Shown in pieces: positions 16,433-24,642 of a stretch of DNA of 46,864 bases. This stretch comes from an uncultured Micromonospora sp. (GTDB lineage: Bacteria > Actinomycetota > Actinomycetes > Mycobacteriales > Micromonosporaceae), in contig CALGAM010000180.1 of the NCBI GenBank assembly GCA_937951935.1, positions 1 through 46,864 on the forward strand. Reading direction: 5' to 3'. The notes under the pieces are model-generated. The model made no database searches. It was not told where the DNA came from and saw only the letters and a program-made list of their open reading frames with translations. Made by a program: the position numbers and the translations under genes. Positions within the stretch are counted from its first letter, which is position 1. Each line of letters begins with the position of its first letter.

Positions 16433-17149
16433 CTACGGCAGGGCGGCGACCAGGTCGCCGATCGCCCGACGCCGGCCGGTGAAGAACGGCACCTCCTCAC
16501 GTACGTGCCGGCGGGCCCGCGCGGCGCGCAGCTCACGCATCAGGTCGACGATCCGGTGCAGTTCGTCGGCCTCGAAGGCGAGCAGCCACTCGTAGTCACC
16601 GAGGGCGAACGAGGCCACCGTGTTCGCCCGCACGTCCGGGTAGCCCCGGGCCATCCTGCCGTGCTCGGCCAGCAGCTCCCGGCGCTCCGCCTCGGGCAGC
16701 AGGTACCACTCGTACGAGCGGACGAACGGGTAGACGCAGAGATAGGACCGGGGGTTCTCGCCCGCCAGGAAGGCCGGGATGTGGCTCTTGTTGAACTCGG
16801 CCGGTCGGTGCAGACCGAGCTGGGACCAGACCGGTGCCAGGTACCGGCCGAGACCCGTCCGCCGCAGCCGCCCGTACGCGTCCTGGAGCACGTCGCTGGA
16901 CGGCGCGTGCCACCAGATCATCAGGTCGGCGTCGGCGCGCAGCCCGGAGACGTCGTAGCTACCCCGCACCACCACGTCCTTGCCGGCCAGCTCCGCGAAG
17001 AGCGCCTCGACCTCGGTGGCGAGGCCGTCCCGGGCCTCCGGCAGCGGCCCGGTGGCCCGGAACACCGACCACATGGTGTACCGGATGGTCTCGTTCAGCT
17101 CCCGAATCCGGGCCGCGTTGGTCTGCTCCTGGTTCTGTTCCTCGCTCAT
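16433..17149 (-). CDS. hemQ: Coproheme decarboxylase HemQ (ChdC)
   Basis: A 238-aa chlorite-dismutase-family protein that converts coproheme to haem b, the last step of the coproporphyrin-dependent pathway of Gram-positive bacteria. Residues His123 (NKSHIPAF), Tyr140 (VYPFVRSYEWY) and His163 (AEHGRMARGY) keep exactly the spacing of the distal His, catalytic Tyr and proximal His known from actinobacterial ChdC (118, 135, 158 in the C. diphtheriae enzyme). The C-terminus VREEVPFFTGRR is typical. ATG 17149 overlaps the hemY stop (ATGA), so an upstream in-frame extension of 129 codons, which lies inside hemY, is rejected. It is third in the hemE-hemY-hemQ operon. Confidence 0.95.
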   Translation of the reverse strand: MSEEQNQEQTNAARIRELNETIRYTMWSVFRATGPLPEARDGLATEVEALFAELAGKDVVVRGSYDVSGLRADADLMIWWHAPSSDVLQDAYGRLRRTGLGRYLAPVWSQLGLHRPAEFNKSHIPAFLAGENPRSYLCVYPFVRSYEWYLLPEAERRELLAEHGRMARGYPDVRANTVASFALGDYEWLLAFEADELHRIVDLMRELRAARARRHVREEVPFFTGRRRAIGDLVAALP

Positions 17150-18630
17150 GGTCCGGTTGCTCCCCATACCTTGACGATGTCCTCCGCCGCGGTCTCGCCG
17201 GAGCGGACACAGAGCGGGATGCCCACCCCGTCGTAGCCGGCGCCGGCCAGCGCGAGGGTCGGGTACGCATCCCGCAACGCCGCCCGGGCGGCGGCAACCC
17301 GGTCCAGGTGACCGGGGCCGTACTGGGGCAGGGCCGCGCCCCACCGCTGCACGTGGGTGGCGACCGGTTCGGGCAGGGGGATCCCGCCGTTGGCCCCCGC
17401 CACCAGGTCGGTCAGTTCCCGGTGGGCGGTGGCGACCAGCTCGTCGTCGGTCCGCTGCAGCAGGTGCTCCTCGCCGTACCGGCCGATCGAGACGCGCAGC
17501 AACACGACGCCGTCCGGCCGGCGCAGGTGCGGCCACTTGGTGGTGACGAACGTCGCCGCCTTGACCAGGGTTCCCTCCGTGGCGGGCACCAGGAATCCGG
17601 AGAGGTCCTCCGGCAACGCCTCGGCGGCCCGGGCCGGCAGGGCGAGGCTGACCAGCGCCACGCTGGCGTAGTCGAGCCGGCCGACCAGCGCGCCGACGGC
17701 GACGTCGACCCCGGCCAGCAGCCGGGCCGCCGGGCGGGCCGGCAGCGCCAGCACGACGGCGTCCGCCTCGACCAGTTCCGGGGCGCGGGTCGGGCCGACG
17801 ACCAGCCGCCAGCCGCCGGGGACCGGGACCAGGTCCCGCACCGGCGCGTTCAACCGGATCTCCGCACCGCTCGCCTCGGCGGCGGCCGCGACCAGCCGGC
17901 TCACCCCGCCGGCCACGGTCGCGAAGACCGGTCCGCCCGGTGACCGCGCTGCCGCCGCCTGCGCCGCCCGGACCGCGCCCACCAGTGTCGACTCGGTCCG
18001 TGCCGCCCTGGCCAACGCCGGCATGGTGGTGGCCAGGGAGAGTTGGTCGGCGCGTCCCGCGTAGACGCCGCCCAGCATCGGGTCGACGAGCCGGTCGACC
18101 ACGTCGGCGCCGAACCGGCGCCGGACCAGGTCGCCGACGGTGACGTCCTCGTCCGGACCGAGCAACGGCCGGCCGTCGTCGCGGTCCCGCTCCGGCTCCG
18201 GCCGGGCGACCGTCGCGACGGCGTCCAGGTCGCCGGGCACGCCGACCAGGGTGCCCGGGGGGACCGGGCGCAGCTGCCCGTCGATCGCCAGCGCCGCCCT
18301 GCCGGTGGCCGGGTGCACCAACGCGTCACCGAGCCCGACCCGGCGGGCCAGGGCGACCGCGGCGGAGTCCCCGCCGGCCGGGTCGCGGACCAGGAACGCC
18401 TCGGCGCCGAACTCGATCGTCGAGCCGGCGAGGGAGCCGGTCCGAAGCTTGCCACCGAGGACGTCGGACTGTTCGTACACCGTGATCCGGGTCCCGGCGG
18501 GGAGCCGGTCGCGAAGCCGGACCGCGGCGGCCAGTCCCGCGATCCCACCGCCGACCACGGCGACCCGTCCGCCCGGGCGTGTCCCGTCGTCCGATGCCCG
18601 GTTCCCGGCCCGCTCGCTCCGTTCGCTCAC
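17146..18630 (-). CDS. hemY: Coproporphyrinogen III oxidase (HemY/CgoX)
   Basis: A 494-aa FAD-dependent oxidase that oxidises coproporphyrinogen III to coproporphyrin III; older annotation is protoporphyrinogen oxidase. The FAD-binding GGGIAGLAAA loop is at about residue 27, followed by the YEQSDVLGGKLRT segment and the conserved FGAEAFLVRD and DPMLGGVYAGRADQLSL stretches. The C-terminal ALAGAGYDGVGIPLCVRSGETAAEDI matches the second FAD-contact region. In a coproporphyrin pathway operon with hemE and hemQ the CgoX role is more likely than the classical HemG one. The GTG start is in a GAGCGA-rich stretch (MSERSERAG); an AAAGG lies upstream. The gap to hemE is 19 bases and the stop overlaps hemQ. 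Confidence 0.94.
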   Translation of the reverse strand: MSERSERAGNRASDDGTRPGGRVAVVGGGIAGLAAAVRLRDRLPAGTRITVYEQSDVLGGKLRTGSLAGSTIEFGAEAFLVRDPAGGDSAAVALARRVGLGDALVHPATGRAALAIDGQLRPVPPGTLVGVPGDLDAVATVARPEPERDRDDGRPLLGPDEDVTVGDLVRRRFGADVVDRLVDPMLGGVYAGRADQLSLATTMPALARAARTESTLVGAVRAAQAAAARSPGGPVFATVAGGVSRLVAAAAEASGAEIRLNAPVRDLVPVPGGWRLVVGPTRAPELVEADAVVLALPARPAARLLAGVDVAVGALVGRLDYASVALVSLALPARAAEALPEDLSGFLVPATEGTLVKAATFVTTKWPHLRRPDGVVLLRVSIGRYGEEHLLQRTDDELVATAHRELTDLVAGANGGIPLPEPVATHVQRWGAALPQYGPGHLDRVAAARAALRDAYPTLALAGAGYDGVGIPLCVRSGETAAEDIVKVWGATGP

Positions 18631-18649
18631 GCCTGCCGCCTTTCCCCGA

Positions 18650-19729
18650 TCAGCCCGCGGACGCCTCGTGCACCAGGGCGACCACCCGGGTCAGCACGTC
18701 GGGGTCGGTCTCCGGGAGTACCCCGTGACCCAGGTTGAACACGTGGCCCGGGGCGGCCCGCCCTTCGGCGAGGACCCGCCGTACCTCCGCCTCGACAACC
18801 GGCCACGGCGCGAGAAGCACCGCCGGGTCCAGGTTGCCCTGCACCGCCCTGTCCGGTCCGATCCGCACGGTCGCCACGTCGAGCGGGGTACGCCAGTCGA
18901 CCCCGACGACGTCCGCCCCGGCCTCGCCGAACGCGCCGAGCAGCTCCGCGGTGCCGACCCCGAAGTGGATGCGGGGCACGCCCGTGTCGGCCAGACCCCC
19001 GAGCACGGCCGCCGAGTGCGGCAGCACGAAACGGCGGTAGTCGGCCTCGGAGAGCGTCCCCGCCCAGGAGTCGAAGAGCTGCACCGCGGCGACGCCCGCG
19101 GCGACCTGCACCCGGAGGAAGGCGAGCGTGATCTCGGCCAGGCGGGCGAGCAGCGCGTGCCAGACCTCGGGCGCGCCGTGCATCAGGGCCTTGGTCCGGG
19201 TGTGGTTGCGCGACGGTCCACCCTCGATCAGATAGCTGGCCAGGGTGAAGGGGGCCCCGGCGAAACCGATCAGCGGGGTGGCGCCGAGCTCGGCGACGAG
19301 CAGACGGACCGCCTCGTCCACGAAGGACACGTCCCCGGGGTCGATCCGCCGGATCCGGGCCACGTCCTCGATGGTCCGCACCGGCTCCGCCACCACCGGT
19401 CCGGTACCGGGCACGATCTCCAGGTCCACCCCGGCCGCCGCCACCGGTACGACGATGTCACTGAACAGGATCGCCGCGTCGACACCGTGCCGACGGACCG
19501 GCTGAAGGGTGATCTCGGCGACCAGCTCCGGTCGGCGGCAGGACTCCAGCATGCCGATACCGCGTCGCACCGCGCGGTACTCCGGCAGCGACCGGCCCGC
19601 CTGGCGCATGAACCAGACCGGGGTGTACGGCACCGGTTCGCGCCGGCAGGCCCGGATCAGGGGTGAACAGGCCGGTCCGGAACGGACCGGATCCTCGCCC
19701 GGGGCGGCGTTGCCTGTCGTGGTGCTCAT
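18650..19729 (-). CDS. hemE: Uroporphyrinogen decarboxylase HemE
   Basis: A 359-aa uroporphyrinogen III decarboxylase, which removes four carboxyl groups to give coproporphyrinogen III. Signatures: PVWFMRQAGRSLPEYR, ILFSDIVVP with the catalytic Asp, GFAGAPFTLASYLIEGGPSR, FDSWAG, HFGVGTAELL, VGVDWRTPL, QGNLDP and FNLGHGVLPETDPD. ATG 19729 is chosen since a CACGAT -10-like box ends 7 bases upstream and the N-terminus MSTTTGN is usual in length; ATG 19738 would lie against that box. It is the first gene of the haem operon and divergent from the DUF3000 gene. Confidence 0.96.
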   Translation of the reverse strand: MSTTTGNAAPGEDPVRSGPACSPLIRACRREPVPYTPVWFMRQAGRSLPEYRAVRRGIGMLESCRRPELVAEITLQPVRRHGVDAAILFSDIVVPVAAAGVDLEIVPGTGPVVAEPVRTIEDVARIRRIDPGDVSFVDEAVRLLVAELGATPLIGFAGAPFTLASYLIEGGPSRNHTRTKALMHGAPEVWHALLARLAEITLAFLRVQVAAGVAAVQLFDSWAGTLSEADYRRFVLPHSAAVLGGLADTGVPRIHFGVGTAELLGAFGEAGADVVGVDWRTPLDVATVRIGPDRAVQGNLDPAVLLAPWPVVEAEVRRVLAEGRAAPGHVFNLGHGVLPETDPDVLTRVVALVHEASAG

Positions 19730-19931
19730 CGGCGCCATCGTGCCACGCACCCGCGGCACGACGACACGCGGCGCCGGGATTTGTGGCCCGGCCCGCCCCG
19801 TCCGGCCGCCGCCGTCCGCGCCCGCGGTCCCGGCGCGCGCCCGCCCACGGCCGGCCGCACCGCCCCGCCGGCCCGGCGGGCGCCACGTGACGTGCCGGCG
19901 CGGCGCTCCGGTGCCCCGGGCACGATCGGCT

Positions 19932-19937
19932 TAGGCT
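19932..19937 (+). promoter_or_regulatory. -10 box TAGGCT for leaderless DUF3000 mRNA
   Basis: TAGGCT fits TANNNT and ends 6 bases before ATG 19944. No good -35 box is seen. Confidence 0.55.
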
Positions 19938-19943
19938 GCGGTC

Positions 19944-20516
19944 ATGGCGCCCTCGATCGTCCAGCCGGAGACCTTCGCCCGCGCCGTGGCGGGGCTGCGC
20001 TCGGTGGTGCCGCGCGAGGAGATCGTCCTCGAGGAGGTCGGGGCCCCGCGACGACTCGCCCCGTACGCCTTCGCGCTCGGTGCCACCGTGTACCGCGACG
20101 GCGCGGAGGTGGCGATCGGACGGCTCATCCTGCTGCACGACCCCGCCGGACACGAGGCGTGGCAGGGAAACCTGCGCCTGGTCACCTACGTCACCGCCGA
20201 ACTGGAGATCGACCTTGCCGCCGACCCGCTCCTCCCGGGCGTCGGCTGGACCTGGCTCACCGACGCGCTCCACGCCCACGGGGCGGCGTACCGGGCGCTC
20301 GGTGGGACGGTCACCCAGACGATGTCCACCCGGTTCGGCGAACTCGCCGGGCCGCCCGCGGCCGGGGACGTCGAGATCCGGGCCTCCTGGACACCGGCCG
20401 ACGACGACCTGCGGGCCCACCTGCAGGCCTGGTGCACCCTGCTGGCCTCCACCGCGGGGCTCCCGCCTCCCGGGGTGACCCTGCTTCCCCAGTCCCGCCC
20501 GGCCGGTGCGGCCTGA
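19944..20516 (+). CDS. DUF3000 family protein
   Basis: A 190-aa protein with the features of DUF3000, an actinobacterial family of unknown function that typically sits between hemE and the RNase D gene, exactly as here. Notable segments are RSVVPREEIVLEEVGAPRRLAPYAFALG, HEAWQGNLRLVTYVTAELEIDLAADPLLPGVGW and MSTRFGELAGPP. No signal peptide, membrane segment or catalytic motif is visible, so it is probably a soluble cytoplasmic protein. ATG 19944 is supported by the TAGGCT box 6 bases upstream. The rnd promoter follows about 170 bases after the stop. Confidence 0.88.
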   Translation: MAPSIVQPETFARAVAGLRSVVPREEIVLEEVGAPRRLAPYAFALGATVYRDGAEVAIGRLILLHDPAGHEAWQGNLRLVTYVTAELEIDLAADPLLPGVGWTWLTDALHAHGAAYRALGGTVTQTMSTRFGELAGPPAAGDVEIRASWTPADDDLRAHLQAWCTLLASTAGLPPPGVTLLPQSRPAGAA

Positions 20517-20690
20517 CCCGTCCCGGTCCCGTGACCTGGTGTCGGGGCGCACCGGCCCGCCGCACCCGGCGGGTCCTCCCCCCGCGCGCCGTCGGGCTCG
20601 GATGTCCGTCTCATCCGTCACACCGGCCGACGGTTGGCAGTAGACTGGACTCGCCGGAGGTGGCTGCGGCGGCGTGATCCGGACGAAGAC

Positions 20691-20696
20691 TAGGGT
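20691..20696 (+). promoter_or_regulatory. -10 box TAGGGT for leaderless rnd mRNA
   Basis: TAGGGT ends 6 bases before GTG 20703. A second TAGACT at 20641-20646 could be an additional upstream promoter. Confidence 0.55.
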
Positions 20697-20702
20697 TGGC
20701 AG

Positions 20703-22022
20703 GTGACCGACGAACCACCCCTGCGCAGTCGGGCCACACCGCGCCGGGCAGGGGGCGAGCCACACAGCCGTCCTGCCTCCGTGCCGGTGTCCGAGACCCC
20801 GAGGCCCGACCCCACGCCCGGTGGGCCGGTGCCGCTGCTCACCCCGCGTGACGGCACCCCCGCCCCCGTCGAGACCCCGGCCGGCCTCGCCGAGGTCGTC
20901 GCCCGGTTCGCGGCCGGCACCGGTCCGGTGGCGATCGACGCCGAGCGTGCCTCCGGCTACCGCTACAGCCAGCGCGCCTACCTGGTGCAGCTGCGACGGG
21001 CCGGCGCCGGTACGGCGCTGATCGACCCACTTCCCCTGCCCGACCTGAGCGCCCTCGACGAGGCCATCGCCGACGCCGAGTGGGTGCTGCACGCGGCCAG
21101 CCAGGATCTCGCCTGCCTGGCCGAGGTGGGCCTGCGCCCGCGCCGGCTCTTCGACACCGAACTGGCGGCGCGACTCGCCGGATTCGAGCGGGTCGGCCTC
21201 GCCGCGCTGACCGAACAGCTCCTCGGCTACACCCTGGAGAAGCACCACTCCGCCGCCGACTGGTCCAGTCGGCCGCTGCCGGAGTCCTGGCTGACGTACG
21301 CCGCGCTGGACGTGGAACTGCTCGTCGAGCTGCGGGACGCGCTGGCGGTGGAGCTGGAACGCCAGGGCAAGACGACGTGGGCGGCGGAGGAGTTCGCCGC
21401 GCTCGTCGCCTCGGGTGCCCGGCCGCCGCGGCAACGTCCCGACCCGTGGCGGCGCACCTCGGGCATCCACCGGATCCGCGGCGCCCGGGCCCAGGCGCGG
21501 GTCCGGTCCCTCTGGTACGCCCGGGACGCGATCGCCGCCCGTCGTGACTCCGCCCCCGGCCGGGTACTTCCGGACTCCGCGATCATCGCCGCCGCCGAGC
21601 TGGATCCCCGGGACGAACGATCCCTGCTGGCCCTGCCCGGCTTCGGCGGCCGCTCCGTGCGGCGGCTGGCCCGGGTCTGGCTGGACGCGCTCGCCGAGGC
21701 CCGGCAGTTGCCCGAGGACGCGCTGCCCGTCGCTCCGACCGTCGAGGGTCCGCCGCCACCGCACCGGTGGGCGGAACGGGACCCGGCGGCGGCGGCCCGA
21801 CTGGCCCGGTGTCGGGAGGTGGTGACCCGGATCGCCGCCGCGCACACCCTGCCGCCGGAGAACCTGATCACCCCGGACTCGGTCCGTCGGCTGGCCTGGC
21901 TCCCACCGGAGGAGATCACGCCGGAGACGGTCGCCGAGACGCTGCGCGGCTACGGTGCCCGGAACTGGCAGGTGGGGCTGATCGCCGAGGAACTGGCGAG
22001 AGCCCTGGCCGACCCGACCTGA
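20703..22022 (+). CDS. rnd: Ribonuclease D (DEDDy 3'-5' exoribonuclease)
   Basis: A 439-aa RNase D-like exonuclease for 3' maturation or decay of structured RNAs. Exo motif I is AIDAERASGYRYSQRAYLVQLR (Asp and Glu), motif II HAASQDLACLAEVGLRP (Asp), motif III is WLTYAALDVELLVEL with the Tyr-x3-Asp of the DEDDy class. An HRDC domain follows (LDPRDERSLLALPGFGGRSVRRLARVWLDAL) and a C-terminal helical extension (ITPETVAETLRGYGARNWQVGLIAEEL). The N-terminal ~60 residues are Pro/Arg-rich and probably disordered. GTG 20703 is set by the TAGGGT box 6 bases upstream. Confidence 0.93.
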   Translation: MTDEPPLRSRATPRRAGGEPHSRPASVPVSETPRPDPTPGGPVPLLTPRDGTPAPVETPAGLAEVVARFAAGTGPVAIDAERASGYRYSQRAYLVQLRRAGAGTALIDPLPLPDLSALDEAIADAEWVLHAASQDLACLAEVGLRPRRLFDTELAARLAGFERVGLAALTEQLLGYTLEKHHSAADWSSRPLPESWLTYAALDVELLVELRDALAVELERQGKTTWAAEEFAALVASGARPPRQRPDPWRRTSGIHRIRGARAQARVRSLWYARDAIAARRDSAPGRVLPDSAIIAAAELDPRDERSLLALPGFGGRSVRRLARVWLDALAEARQLPEDALPVAPTVEGPPPPHRWAERDPAAAARLARCREVVTRIAAAHTLPPENLITPDSVRRLAWLPPEEITPETVAETLRGYGARNWQVGLIAEELARALADPT

Positions 22023-22067
22023 GCGCCGAGCCCGACCCGGGCATCGAGCCCGGCCCGAGCACGGCGC

Positions 22068-22098
22068 CCGGCCCGACCCGAGCAGCGGGTCGGGCCGG
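22068..22098. terminator. Strong GC hairpin between convergent rnd and galE
   Basis: A perfect 13-bp stem (22068-22080 with 22086-22098; left arm CCGGCCCGACCCG) has the 5-base loop AGCAG. There is no T-tract. The location between two stop codons suggests a bidirectional terminator. Confidence 0.7.
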
Positions 22099-22141
22099 CG
22101 GCACCCGGCTGGCGGGCCGGTGGCATCGAGGGTGGAGCAGC

Positions 22142-23158
22142 CTACGCGGACTCGACCGGGTCCGGGCCGAGCACCTCGGCGCGCCTGCGAGCCCACGCCA
22201 GCGAGTGCCGGATGCCGTCGGCCACGCTGAACTCCGGCTTCCAGTCGAGCAGGGTGCGGGCGCGGGCGCTGCGGGTGAACGAACCGGCGACGTCGCCCGG
22301 ACGCGGCGGCGCCTCCCCGACCCGCAGCGGCCCGACGGCCTCGGTGAACGCGGCGACGAGTTCCCGCACGGTGGTCCCCTCCCCGGTGCCGAGATTGATC
22401 ACCTCGACCGAACGGTCGCCGTCGGGGGGCAGGATCTCGTCGAACTTCAGCAGCGCCTGGACGTGGGCCCGGGCGAGGTCCCAGACGTGGATGTAGTCGC
22501 GGATGCCCGAGCCGTCCCGGGTCGGCCAGTCGGTCCCGGTGATGAAGAACACCTCACCGTTGTGGTAGGCGTCGATCATCTTGCCGAGGGCGTGGGTCGG
22601 ACGGGCCGTCTGCAGCCCGGTCCGCAGCTGCGGGTCGGCGCCGATCGGGTTGAAGTAGCGCAGCGACAGCGCCCGCAGCGGGGTGGCCGCGGCGGCGTCG
22701 GCGAGAACCATCTCCATGACCGCCTTGGTCCGGGCGTACGGGCTGGTGGGCTCCAGCGGGGAGTCCTCGTCGACCGAGAAGTCCTCCCCGGTGCGGTAGA
22801 TCGAGGCCGAGGAGCTGAAGACGTACCGCCGCACCCCGTTGCGGAGTACGTGGTCGATGAAGTCGATCGACTTGGCCACGTTCTCCCGGTAGTAGCGCAA
22901 CGGCTCGGCGACCGACTCCGGCACCACGATCAGCGCCGCCGCGTGCACCACCGCGCTGATGTCCGGGTGCTCGGCGAAGATCCGGTCCAGCAGCGCCCCG
23001 TCGGCGATGTCCCCCTGGTAGAAGATGCGTCCCCGGGTGAACTCGATCCGCCCGGTGCTGAGGTTGTCCAGCACCACCGGCTCGATGCCGGCGTCCAGGC
23101 AGGCCGACGCCACCGTGCTGCCGATGAACCCGGCACCCCCCGCCACCAGTACCTTCAC
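22142..23158 (-). CDS. galE: UDP-glucose 4-epimerase
   Basis: A 338-aa extended short-chain dehydrogenase that interconverts UDP-glucose and UDP-galactose, supplying galactose for cell-wall and exopolysaccharides. The NAD-binding GGAGFIGS loop starts at residue 8, FSSSASIYR carries the catalytic Ser and SPYARTKAVME the Tyr-x3-Lys pair. NPIGADP, DGSGIRDYIHVWDLARAH and GTGEGTTVRELVAAF are typical GalE segments. GTG 23158 is supported by GGAAGGA just upstream on this strand and gives the usual family length; the longer frame to 23281 is rejected. It is divergent from the thiolase gene. Confidence 0.94.
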   Translation of the reverse strand: MKVLVAGGAGFIGSTVASACLDAGIEPVVLDNLSTGRIEFTRGRIFYQGDIADGALLDRIFAEHPDISAVVHAAALIVVPESVAEPLRYYRENVAKSIDFIDHVLRNGVRRYVFSSSASIYRTGEDFSVDEDSPLEPTSPYARTKAVMEMVLADAAAATPLRALSLRYFNPIGADPQLRTGLQTARPTHALGKMIDAYHNGEVFFITGTDWPTRDGSGIRDYIHVWDLARAHVQALLKFDEILPPDGDRSVEVINLGTGEGTTVRELVAAFTEAVGPLRVGEAPPRPGDVAGSFTRSARARTLLDWKPEFSVADGIRHSLAWARRRAEVLGPDPVESA

Positions 23159-23245
23159 GCCTGATCCTTCCGCCCGGCCCACCGGCCGCTTGTCACGTTT
23201 CGCGGTCAACCTACCCGACCGCCCGACGACGCCACGCCGGGATGG

Positions 23246-23261
23246 TGTGGCCTGGACCACA
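23246..23261. promoter_or_regulatory. Dyad TGTGG-N6-CCACA in galE-thiolase divergent promoter region
   Basis: A 16-base inverted repeat lies midway in the 231-base divergent region. Possible -10 boxes are TAGCAT (23295-23300, plus strand) and TAGGTT (reverse of 23210-23215, for galE). The dyad could be an operator; this is inference only. Confidence 0.3.
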
Positions 23262-23389
23262 GCGCCGGGTCGGGCCACCATAGTTACCGACTAGTAGCAT
23301 CCGACGTACACGTCCGTGCCGGTGAGCTGTCGGTCCGCGGTGCCGCCCGGCGGTGCCGAGGCCGGACCTCGGTCGAGAAGGAGGCTCCA

Positions 23390-24583
23390 GTGCCCCGTGA
23401 AGTCCGGGACGTCGTCTTCGTCGACGGCGTCCGCACCCCGTTCGGAAAGGCGGGTGGGATGTACGCCCACACCCGCGCCGACGACCTGGTGATCCGCTGC
23501 ATCCGCGAACTCATGCGACGCAACCCGCAACTGCCGCCGGAGCGCGTCGACGAGGTGGCCATCGCCGCCACCACCCAGATCGGCGACCAGGGCCTCACCC
23601 TCGGCCGGACCGCCGCCCTGCTCGCCGGGCTGCCGAAGACGGTGCCCGGCTACGCCATCGACCGGATGTGCGCCGGGGCGATGACCGCGGTCACCACCGT
23701 GGCCGGCGGGATCGCCATGGGCGCCTACGACGTGGCCATCGCCGGCGGCGTCGAGCACATGGGCCGGCACCCGATGGGCGAGGCCGTCGACCCGAACCCC
23801 CGGATCCTCGCCGAGAAGCTCGTCGACCCCTCCGCGCTGGTCATGGGCGCCACCGCGGAGAACCTGCACGACCGGCTGCCGCACATCACCAGGGAACGCG
23901 CCGACGCGTTCGCGCTCGCCTCCCAGGTCAAGACCGCCAAGGCGTACGCCAACGGCAAGCTCCAGCCCGACCTGGTGCCGGTCGCCACCCGGGACCCCGA
24001 GGCCGGATGGGGGCTGGCCACCGTCGACGAGGCGCCCCGCGACACCTCGATGGAGAAGCTCGCCACCCTGAAGACGCCGTTCCGGCCGCACGGCCGGATC
24101 ACCGCCGGGAACGCGGCCGGGCTCAACGACGGGGCCACCGCCTGCCTGGTCGCCGCCGAGGAGGTGGCCCGGGAACTGGGGCTGCCGGTGGCGATGCGGC
24201 TGGTGTCGTACGCCTTCGCCGGTGTCGAGCCGGAGGTGATGGGCATGGGCCCGATCCCGTCGACCGAGAAGGCGCTGCGGCTCGCCGGCCTGACCATCGA
24301 CGACATCGGCCTGTTCGAGCTGAACGAGGCGTTCGCCGTGCAGGTGCTGGCCTTCCTCGACCACTTCGGCATCGCCGACGACGACCCCCGGGTCAACCCC
24401 TGGGGCGGGGCGATCTCCGTCGGCCACCCGCTCGCCTCCTCCGGCGTACGGCTGATGACCCAGCTCGCCCGACAGTTCGCCGAGAAACCCGAGGTGCGCT
24501 ACGGCATCACCGCGATGTGCATCGGCATCGGCATGGGCGGCACGGTGATCTGGGAGAACCCCAACTGGGAGGGTGCCAGGTGA
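23390..24583 (+). CDS. Acetyl-CoA C-acyltransferase (thiolase, FadA type)
   Basis: A 397-aa degradative thiolase that splits 3-ketoacyl-CoA with CoA in beta-oxidation. The nucleophilic Cys lies in IDRMCAGAMTAV (about residue 93), NEAFAVQ gives the conserved Asn/Glu loop, GHPLASSGVR the catalytic His and AMCIGIGMGG the second Cys. FRPHGRITAGNAAGLNDGA is also family-typical. GTG 23390 is preceded by AAGGAGG at 23378-23384. Its TGA overlaps a GTG that opens a 20-codon ORF leading to the FadB gene, so expression of the pair is tightly linked. Confidence 0.95.
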   Translation: MPREVRDVVFVDGVRTPFGKAGGMYAHTRADDLVIRCIRELMRRNPQLPPERVDEVAIAATTQIGDQGLTLGRTAALLAGLPKTVPGYAIDRMCAGAMTAVTTVAGGIAMGAYDVAIAGGVEHMGRHPMGEAVDPNPRILAEKLVDPSALVMGATAENLHDRLPHITRERADAFALASQVKTAKAYANGKLQPDLVPVATRDPEAGWGLATVDEAPRDTSMEKLATLKTPFRPHGRITAGNAAGLNDGATACLVAAEEVARELGLPVAMRLVSYAFAGVEPEVMGMGPIPSTEKALRLAGLTIDDIGLFELNEAFAVQVLAFLDHFGIADDDPRVNPWGGAISVGHPLASSGVRLMTQLARQFAEKPEVRYGITAMCIGIGMGGTVIWENPNWEGAR

Positions 24584-24642
24584 GCACGAGCGACACCCCG
24601 GCCCCGCGGACCGAGCTTTGTGGACGGACGGTGACGAAGTGA
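24580..24642 (+). CDS. 20-codon ORF linking thiolase and fadB-type gene
   Basis: GTG 24580-24582 overlaps the thiolase TGA (GTGA) and the 20-codon frame ends with TGA 24640-24642, which in turn overlaps the GTG start of the FadB gene at 24639 (GTGA). The peptide begins MSTSDTPAPRTEL, which reads like an ordinary FadB N-terminus. Two explanations fit: a translational relay that carries ribosomes from thiolase to FadB, or the ancestral FadB N-terminus cut off by a small indel around 24615-24645. No separate peptide function is suggested. Confidence 0.5.
   Translation: MSTSDTPAPRTELCGRTVTK

Noticed and set aside
17150..17536. N-terminal extension of hemQ by 129 codons
   Set aside because: It lies inside hemY; ATG 17149 overlaps the hemY stop and gives the normal family length.
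19458..22196. A 912-codon minus-strand frame across hemE start, DUF3000 and rnd
   Set aside because: Low-complexity Gly/Arg/Pro product antisense to well-supported genes.
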